Part shown: one piece after another, positions 1-5,028 of the stretch
Layout: each line of letters starts with the position of its first letter
Numbering within the stretch: the first letter of the stretch is position 1
Assembly: GCA_021731205.1 (NCBI GenBank)
Contig: JAKFXV010000103.1
Span: 1 to 5,028, forward strand
DNA: 5,028 nt
DNA from: Nocardioides sp.
GTDB taxonomy: Bacteria > Actinomycetota > Actinomycetes > Propionibacteriales > Nocardioidaceae
Direction of reading: 5' to 3'
Made by a program: the position numbers and the translations under genes
The notes under the pieces: generated by a model
Seen by the model: only the letters and a program-made list of their open reading frames with translations
The model's database searches: none
What the model was told of the DNA's origin: nothing

Positions 1-599
1 CGTTGACGGGCACGTTCCTCGTGCGCTGCATTGCAGCACCGTTCGCCCATCCGCTGTTCACGTCGTTCGTCGGCATCGGCGTGGGCATCGCCGTAGCGAC
101 CCGCAGTTCCTTCGTGAGGTACGCCGCGCCGGTCGCCGGCTACGTCGCCGCCGTGTCCGCACACGGCCTGTGGAACGGCTCCACTCTCGGCGGCGTCGAC
201 AACTTCCTCGCGGTCTATGTGACCTTGATGGTGCCGGCCTTCATCGCTGTCGTCGTCTTCGCGATCTGGCGGCGGCGCGCGGAGAAGACCATGCTGACGC
301 GCGCCTTGGCGGATGCTGCCGCGCGCGGCCTGATCCCGGCTACCGACATCGGTTGGGTGGTGGACCTGCCTGCGCGGCGGGAGGCCCGTCGGCACGCGCT
401 GCGAGAGGGCGGCCGCGACGGGGAGGCAGCCATGGAGGAGTACCAGCAGGCCGCGATTGAGCTCGGTTTCCTGCATCACCGCTATCTTCGTGGTACGGCG
501 CCCCGGGATTTCGCCGCCCGGGGACAGGACTACGTCTCACGACTACAGTCCGTCCGCCCGTATATCTCCTTCCCCGGACAGGTGGTTCCAACCCGATGA
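1..599 (+). CDS. PrsW-family intramembrane metalloprotease, C-terminal part (5' partial)
   Basis: This is the C-terminal 198 or so codons of a membrane protease; the reading frame is open to the left edge, so the true start is upstream and the TTG at position 3 is probably not a start. Numbering from that codon, AHPLFT (His16) and HGLWNG (His54, Trp57, Asn58) match the third and fourth conserved PrsW motifs. The EExxK and FxxxE motifs expected earlier would lie outside the window. Hydrophobic segments run at about 18-32, 38-54 and 69-88; the last ends in a positive IWRRR stop, followed by about 105 hydrophilic, probably cytoplasmic residues rich in Ala and Arg. PrsW of Bacillus cleaves the anti-sigma factor RsiW; the substrate here is unknown. 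The stop overlaps the next gene's start by ATGA, implying one transcript and translational coupling. The family call rests on the two motifs plus the membrane pattern; the substrate cannot be inferred. Confidence 0.85.
   Translation, partial: LTGTFLVRCIAAPFAHPLFTSFVGIGVGIAVATRSSFVRYAAPVAGYVAAVSAHGLWNGSTLGGVDNFLAVYVTLMVPAFIAVVVFAIWRRRAEKTMLTRALADAAARGLIPATDIGWVVDLPARREARRHALREGGRDGEAAMEEYQQAAIELGFLHHRYLRGTAPRDFAARGQDYVSRLQSVRPYISFPGQVVPTR
580..585 (+). promoter_or_regulatory. Ribosome-binding site for the first GTPase
   Basis: AGGTGG matches AGGAGG at five of six bases. It ends 10 nt before the ATG at 596, which is slightly long. It lies inside the protease gene and supports the ATG of the ATGA overlap as the start. 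Coupled re-initiation from the protease stop could make up for the long spacing. Confidence 0.5.
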
Positions 600-2392
600 A
601 CAACCGAGGTGCATCTCCCACCCAGGAGTGGCTGCCCACGGACTCAGGGGACGCCGCCTCGATCGGGGACCAGACCCGGATGGTCACCGCGCTGGTGCAG
701 CTGCGCAGTGCCTTGCAGGAAGCAACCTTGCCGCTGGAGTTGCCTGGCGTCGCAGACCTGCGCACCAGCCAGTCCGAGATGGTCGCTCAACTCGAGGACT
801 ACGTCATCCCGCGACTGATGACGATCGACGCCCCGCTGTTGGTCGTCGTCGGCGGTTCGACCGGTGCCGGGAAGTCGACGCTGGTCAACTCCCTGGTGGG
901 GCAACGCGTGACCGCACCCGGCGTACTGCGCCCGACGACTCGCTCGCCCGTGCTCGTCCACAATCCGGCCGACGCGTCCTGGTTCGGCCAGGACCGCCTC
1001 CTGCCCGAGCTCGAACGGGTCGAGCGCAGCACGAACGACCCCGGCGCTCTTCAACTGGTCGCCAGCGACGAGATCCCACCCGGGCTCGCGGTCCTCGACG
1101 CGCCCGACATCGATTCCGTCGAGGAGCGCAACCGGACCTTGGCGGCTCAGCTGCTGGCCGCCGGCGACCTGTGGCTGTTCGTGACCTCCGCCGCCCGGTA
1201 CGCCGACCAGGTGCCGTGGGACTTCCTGCGTCAGGCGGCCGAACGCTCGGCTGCCGTTGCGATCGTGCTCGACCGCACCCCCGAAGACGCCGTACAGACG
1301 GTGTCGACGCACTTGTCGCGGATGCTGGCCAGTCGCGGACTGAAGGACTCCCCGCTGTTCACGGTCACGGAGGGGACGGTCAACGACGACGGGTTGTTGC
1401 CGGCTCAAGATGTTGCACAGATCCGTTCGTGGCTGCTCACCCTCGCGGCCGACGCCGAGGCCCGCCAGTCTGTGGTCAAGCAGACGCTCACCGGTGCCAT
1501 CCGCAACATCTCTCGCCATACCCACGTGATCGCCGACGGTGCCGCAGAGCAACACAAGGTCGCCGCCCAGCTCCGCGCCGACGCCAAGAGCGCCTACGAC
1601 CGGGCCAACCAGAGCATCGCTTCGGCATCGGCGGACGGCACGCTGCTGCGCGGCGAGGTGCTGGCTCGGTGGCAGGAGTTCGTCGGTACGGGCGAACTGC
1701 TGCGGTCGTTGGAGACCCGTGTCGGGTGGCTACGCGATCGCATCGTCGGTGCCGTGCGGGGCAAGCCACAACAGGCCGAACGAGTCACGGTGGCCGTGGA
1801 GTCCGGTCTGCAGACGCTGATCCTCGAACATGCCGAAGCAGCCGCCGAGCGGGCGGAGGCATCCTGGCAATCACTGGCGCCCGGCAAGGCGCTGCTCGCT
1901 GATGCGGGCGAGGACTTGGGTCGGGCTTCGCGCACCTTCCGGGTGCGTGCCGAGCGCGCGGTGCGCGAATGGCAACAAGACGTGCTCAACATGGTCCGCA
2001 CCGAGGGTGCGGACAAGCGCACTACCGCGCGCTTCATGGCCCTCGGAGTCAATGGCCTGGGCGTGGCGCTGATGATCGTGGTGTTCGCACACACCGGGGG
2101 GCTGCTCATCGGTGCGGAAGCCGGCGTTGCCGGCGGAACGGCCTTGCTCGGCCAGAAGCTGCTGGAGGCGGTGTTCGGCGACCAGGCCGTGCGAAGCCTC
2201 GCCGAGCGGGCGCGCAAGGACCTGGAGGTGCGGGTGCGCGCGCTGATCGACTCGGAGTCCTCGCGGTACTTGGAATTGGTCGACAGCCTGGGGATCTCCG
2301 AGACGACGCCCGATCAACTGCGCGACGCTTCCCGTCGGGTGGATGACCTGCGCTTCGGCACCCAGCCCACGCCAGGTGCGCTCACGCCTTAG
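596..2392 (+). CDS. Dynamin-like GTPase with C-terminal membrane anchor (first of pair, DynA-like)
   Basis: This 598-residue protein has the layout of a bacterial dynamin-like protein. The G domain occupies about residues 30-290: strand LLVVV leads into the P-loop GSTGAGKS (87-94), G2 is RPTTR (Thr114/Thr115), and G3 is DAPDIDS (168-174), with Asp171 where dynamins have the Gly of DxPG. At the G4 position the strand AIVL is followed by DRTPED (226-231), so no N/TKxD is recognisable. Residues 290-475 are mostly helical, Ala/Arg/Glu-rich, and contain RWQEFVGTGELL (358-369), a block I recall from actinobacterial relatives. Two hydrophobic stretches (about 480-498 and 501-519) form a probable hairpin; the second is Gly-rich and carries Glu508. 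A helical tail follows. The predicted role is GTP-dependent membrane binding or remodelling at the inner membrane face, perhaps at division septa as for Streptomyces DynA/DynB. Its start overlaps the protease stop, and the partner GTPase follows after 149 bp. The family is secure; the exact role is inferred. Confidence 0.85.
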   Translation: MNNRGASPTQEWLPTDSGDAASIGDQTRMVTALVQLRSALQEATLPLELPGVADLRTSQSEMVAQLEDYVIPRLMTIDAPLLVVVGGSTGAGKSTLVNSLVGQRVTAPGVLRPTTRSPVLVHNPADASWFGQDRLLPELERVERSTNDPGALQLVASDEIPPGLAVLDAPDIDSVEERNRTLAAQLLAAGDLWLFVTSAARYADQVPWDFLRQAAERSAAVAIVLDRTPEDAVQTVSTHLSRMLASRGLKDSPLFTVTEGTVNDDGLLPAQDVAQIRSWLLTLAADAEARQSVVKQTLTGAIRNISRHTHVIADGAAEQHKVAAQLRADAKSAYDRANQSIASASADGTLLRGEVLARWQEFVGTGELLRSLETRVGWLRDRIVGAVRGKPQQAERVTVAVESGLQTLILEHAEAAAERAEASWQSLAPGKALLADAGEDLGRASRTFRVRAERAVREWQQDVLNMVRTEGADKRTTARFMALGVNGLGVALMIVVFAHTGGLLIGAEAGVAGGTALLGQKLLEAVFGDQAVRSLAERARKDLEVRVRALIDSESSRYLELVDSLGISETTPDQLRDASRRVDDLRFGTQPTPGALTP

Positions 2393-2433
2393 GCTGTACC
2401 TCTTCAGCGAACCCACCCGATGTACCCCCACCT

Positions 2434-2477
2434 GTTTTACCCGCGTGATTTGCCCGTCTAATTTGCCCGTCTGATTT
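2434..2477. repeat. 13-bp direct tandem repeat, about 3.4 copies
   Basis: Two near-identical units, GATTTGCCCGTCT (2447-2459) and AATTTGCCCGTCT (2460-2472), share 12 consecutive bases. They are preceded in register by a degenerate copy, GTTTTACCCGCGT (2434-2446, 9 of 13 matches to the first unit), and followed by a partial GATTT (2473-2477). The array lies wholly in the intergenic gap and is not coding in any credible frame. It could be a set of regulator-binding sites or simple slippage duplication; the sequence alone does not decide. Confidence 0.8.
2457..2462 (+). promoter_or_regulatory. Possible -10 box upstream of the second GTPase
   Basis: TCTAAT matches the TATAAT consensus at five of six bases. 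It spans the junction of the two exact repeat units, so the duplication itself creates the box. The sequence 17 bp upstream (GTTTTA, 2434-2439) is a poor -35, which is not rare in actinobacteria. If used, transcription would begin near 2469, giving a leader of roughly 70 nt before the ATG at 2542. Confidence 0.3.
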
Positions 2478-2532
2478 TGTACGCCCCCCGCCTTCTTACT
2501 CGTTGCCAGTGCTACAAGTCGAACCTCGATTT

Positions 2533-2538
2533 GGGGAG
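2533..2538 (+). promoter_or_regulatory. Ribosome-binding site that decides the start of the second GTPase
   Basis: GGGGAG lies 3 nt before the ATG at 2542. The spacing is short, but it is the only purine-rich Shine-Dalgarno-like stretch near either candidate start. The upstream in-frame TTG at 2503 is preceded by a pyrimidine-rich run and has no such site, so the ATG is preferred. Confidence 0.65.
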
Positions 2539-2541
2539 AAC

Positions 2542-4197
2542 ATGACGTCCTTGCTCGAAGGGGCCAAGCGATTGGTCACCAGGAGCCCGGAGATCGGAGC
2601 CAGGGTCGAAGGCCTCACCGCCGCGGTCGACGCCGCGCGGGGACGCCTCGATGACGCCTTGGTCGACGAGACCCAAGCCGTCATCGACCGGGCGGCCGGT
2701 CGGTTGCGGCTCTCCGCTGATCACACGGTTGTCGCGATCGCGGGAGCGACGGGCTCGGGCAAGTCGTCGACGTTCAACTCACTGACCGATCTGGAGTTGT
2801 CCGCCACGGGAGTTCGCCGGCCCACCACGTCGTGGGCCTCGGCCTGCGTATGGGGCAGCGACGGCGCCGAGGAGCTGCTGGAGTGGCTCGGGATCCCGCC
2901 CCGTCATCAGACCACCCGGGACTCGATGTTGAGCACAGGTCGTGAAGACAACTCGTTGCAAGGCGTCGTGTTGCTGGACCTGCCCGACCATGACTCGACC
3001 GAGGTGTCCCATCACCTCGAAGTGGATCGCCTGGTGCAGCTGGCCGATCTGCTGATCTGGGTGCTCGACCCCCAGAAGTACGCCGACGCAGCGATCCACG
3101 ACCGCTACCTCGCGCCGCTCTCCTCCCACCAAGACGTCACCTTGGTGGTCCTCAACCACCTCGACACCGTCCCCGAGGACCGGCGCGCGGCGATGCTCGA
3201 CGACGTACGCCGACTCCTGGCCGCGGACGGCATGCCTAAGGTGCCGGTGCTCGGCATCAGCGCCCTCGAAGGCTGGGGGATCGACGAGCTGCGTCGTGAG
3301 ATCGCACTGCGGGTGAGCGCCAAGAAGGCCACCAAGACTCGGATGGAGGCCGACCTGCGGGCTGCCGCGCAGCGGATGTTGGACGTCTCCGGCACCGCCA
3401 GGCCAGGCACCCTGGCCCGCGAGCGGATCGCAGCCCTCGAAGCTGCGTTCGCAGACGCCGCGGGGGTCCCGACCGTGGTCGAGGCGGTCGAAGAGTCCAT
3501 TCGGATGCGCGCGCAGCGAGCAACCGGGTGGCCGGTCACCGCTTGGTTCTCGAAGTTGCGCCCGGACCCCCTCAAGCGCCTGCACCTCAACCTCGGCACA
3601 GCGGGCAAGGAGTTGACCGGGCTCAGTCGCACGTCGGTGCCTGAGGCAACCCAGGTGCAGCGAGCGCGAGTCGATGCCGCCGTACGCGAGTTGGCGGACG
3701 AGGTCTCCGGCGACCTGACCCGGCCGTGGGCGTCCTCGGTGCGGCGGGCCTCGATCGCACGACTCGACGACTTCACCGACCGCTTGGACGGTGCTCTCGC
3801 CTCGACCGACCTGGGTGTCGAGAAGATCCCCGGCTGGGCGGGTCTCGTGCGGCTGGTCCAGTGGGTGTTGATCATCGCCGCCCTCGGCGGCGGCGTGTGG
3901 CTCACGGCGCTGGCCGTCATGAAGTTCCTCGACATGCCTGCCCCGCCCACGCCCACCGTGCAAGGCATCGCCCTTCCGCTGGTCTTGCTGATAGGCGGCA
4001 TCGCGGCTGGAGTGCTGTTGGGCCTGGTGTGCAAGGCCTTGGTCTCATCCAGCGCCAAGAGTCGGGCTCGGATCGCCGACCGCCGGCTGCGAGACGCGAT
4101 CTCAGGGGTCTCCGACGACCTCGTGATCGCCCCCATCAAGGCTGAGTTGACGGCATACGACACCACGCTGACCGGGCTCACCCGGGCGATCAAGTAG
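2542..4197 (+). CDS. Dynamin-like GTPase, YfjP type, with C-terminal transmembrane pair (second of pair, DynB-like)
   Basis: This 551-residue GTPase (564 if the TTG at 2503 were used) starts at the ATG with the Shine-Dalgarno. Its motifs are P-loop GATGSGKS (68-75), G2 RRPTTS (Thr95/Thr96), G3 DLPDHDS (146-152), G4 NHLD (205-208, His for the usual Lys) and a G5-like SALEGWG (240-246). A helical middle contains WFSKLRPDPLKRLHL (335-349), a block I recall as conserved in actinobacterial relatives. Two strong membrane helices (about 438-459 and 476-497) are joined by a short Pro-rich loop, with a helical cytoplasmic tail to residue 551. It resembles its upstream neighbour in layout, but sequence similarity outside the G motifs looks low, so the duplication would be old. 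The predicted role is GTP-driven membrane remodelling together with the first GTPase, by analogy with Streptomyces DynB. ettA follows after 6 nt, suggesting co-transcription. The family is secure; the function in this organism is inferred. Confidence 0.87.
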   Translation: MTSLLEGAKRLVTRSPEIGARVEGLTAAVDAARGRLDDALVDETQAVIDRAAGRLRLSADHTVVAIAGATGSGKSSTFNSLTDLELSATGVRRPTTSWASACVWGSDGAEELLEWLGIPPRHQTTRDSMLSTGREDNSLQGVVLLDLPDHDSTEVSHHLEVDRLVQLADLLIWVLDPQKYADAAIHDRYLAPLSSHQDVTLVVLNHLDTVPEDRRAAMLDDVRRLLAADGMPKVPVLGISALEGWGIDELRREIALRVSAKKATKTRMEADLRAAAQRMLDVSGTARPGTLARERIAALEAAFADAAGVPTVVEAVEESIRMRAQRATGWPVTAWFSKLRPDPLKRLHLNLGTAGKELTGLSRTSVPEATQVQRARVDAAVRELADEVSGDLTRPWASSVRRASIARLDDFTDRLDGALASTDLGVEKIPGWAGLVRLVQWVLIIAALGGGVWLTALAVMKFLDMPAPPTPTVQGIALPLVLLIGGIAAGVLLGLVCKALVSSSAKSRARIADRRLRDAISGVSDDLVIAPIKAELTAYDTTLTGLTRAIK

Positions 4198-4200
4198 GGA
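4196..4200 (+). promoter_or_regulatory. Ribosome-binding site for ettA
   Basis: AGGGA overlaps the TAG stop of the second GTPase and ends 3 nt before the ATG at 4204. The match and spacing are modest. The overlap with the stop codon suggests ribosomes finishing the GTPase may feed ettA translation. Confidence 0.4.
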
Positions 4201-4203
4201 CCT

Positions 4204-5028
<825 letters not shown>

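Larger units (their letters stand above)
2393..2541 (+). other. Intergenic region between the two GTPase genes
   Basis: This is the only sizeable non-coding gap. Its middle is more AT-rich than the flanking genes and holds a 13-bp tandem repeat (2434-2477) with a TCTAAT box inside it, then a C-run (2484-2489) and the GGGGAG ribosome-binding site. I found no GC-rich hairpin followed by a T-run after the stop at 2390-2392, so transcription may continue through from the first GTPase. A separate promoter for the second GTPase and ettA is possible but unproven. Confidence 0.6.

Noticed and set aside
644..1555. Antisense open frame of 303 codons opposite the first GTPase
   Set aside because: It has no recognisable domain, and the + strand carries clear P-loop and dynamin motifs over the same bases.
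457..1902. Long + strand open frame of 481 codons over the protease end and first GTPase
   Set aside because: The translation is Arg/Pro/Gly-rich, low-complexity and without any motif; it overlaps a well-supported GTPase in another frame. It is a typical high-GC shadow.
2390..2433. Possible terminator after the first GTPase
   Set aside because: GTACC and GTACCC are direct, not inverted, repeats, and no stem plus T-run is present.
2484..2538. Possible riboswitch-like pairing of the C-run (2484-2489) with the GGGGAG ribosome-binding site
   Set aside because: Only about four G-C pairs plus a wobble can form across a 45-nt loop, too weak to claim without conservation evidence.
2503..2541. Upstream TTG start that would add 13 residues to the second GTPase
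   Set aside because: No Shine-Dalgarno precedes it, while GGGGAG directly precedes the ATG at 2542.
2779..3963. Antisense open frame of 394 codons opposite the second GTPase
   Set aside because: His/Arg/Gly-rich composition without motifs; it mirrors the third-position G/C preference of the real gene.
3105..4193. Antisense open frame of 362 codons opposite the second GTPase
   Set aside because: Ser/Arg/Ala-rich shadow of the codon pattern on the + strand, with no start context or domain.

Overview
The window comes from a GC-rich genome (about two-thirds G+C by eye, strong G/C preference at third codon positions, many long overlapping shadow frames). The gene families and codon style point to a high-GC actinobacterium. 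Frequent GTAC-containing codon pairs and the type of GTPase pair would suit a Nocardioides- or Intrasporangiaceae-like lineage, but the genus is only a guess. All four genes lie on the + strand and coding density is very high.

Layout. (1) 1-599: the C-terminal part of a PrsW-family intramembrane metalloprotease, whose start lies upstream of the window. (2) 596-2392: a 598-residue dynamin-like GTPase with an N-terminal P-loop domain, a long helical middle and a C-terminal hydrophobic pair. It overlaps the protease gene by an ATGA stop/start. (3) 2393-2541: a 149-bp gap, the only real non-coding stretch. It holds a 13-bp tandem repeat, a possible -10 box embedded in that repeat, and a GGGGAG ribosome-binding site. 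(4) 2542-4197: a second, different dynamin-like GTPase (YfjP-type) of 551 residues with the same overall architecture. (5) 4204-5028: the first 275 codons of ettA, the ribosome-associated ABC-F translational throttle, which starts 6 nt after the second GTPase stops and runs out of the window.

How they may work together. Two adjacent GTPases, each with a G domain, a helical stalk and two C-terminal membrane segments, resemble the DynA/DynB pair of Streptomyces, which stabilises FtsZ rings at sporulation septa. A heteromeric membrane-remodelling complex is therefore the leading hypothesis. The protease and first GTPase look translationally coupled. The second GTPase and ettA look co-transcribed, possibly from a promoter in the 149-bp gap. 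The most notable points are the asymmetry of the two G domains (the first lacks a recognisable N/TKxD, the second has NHLD; both have Asp in place of the G3 Gly), the gene order protease-GTPase-GTPase-ettA, and the 13-bp repeat before the second GTPase. I see no mobile element, CRISPR array, RNA gene or clear defence cassette.
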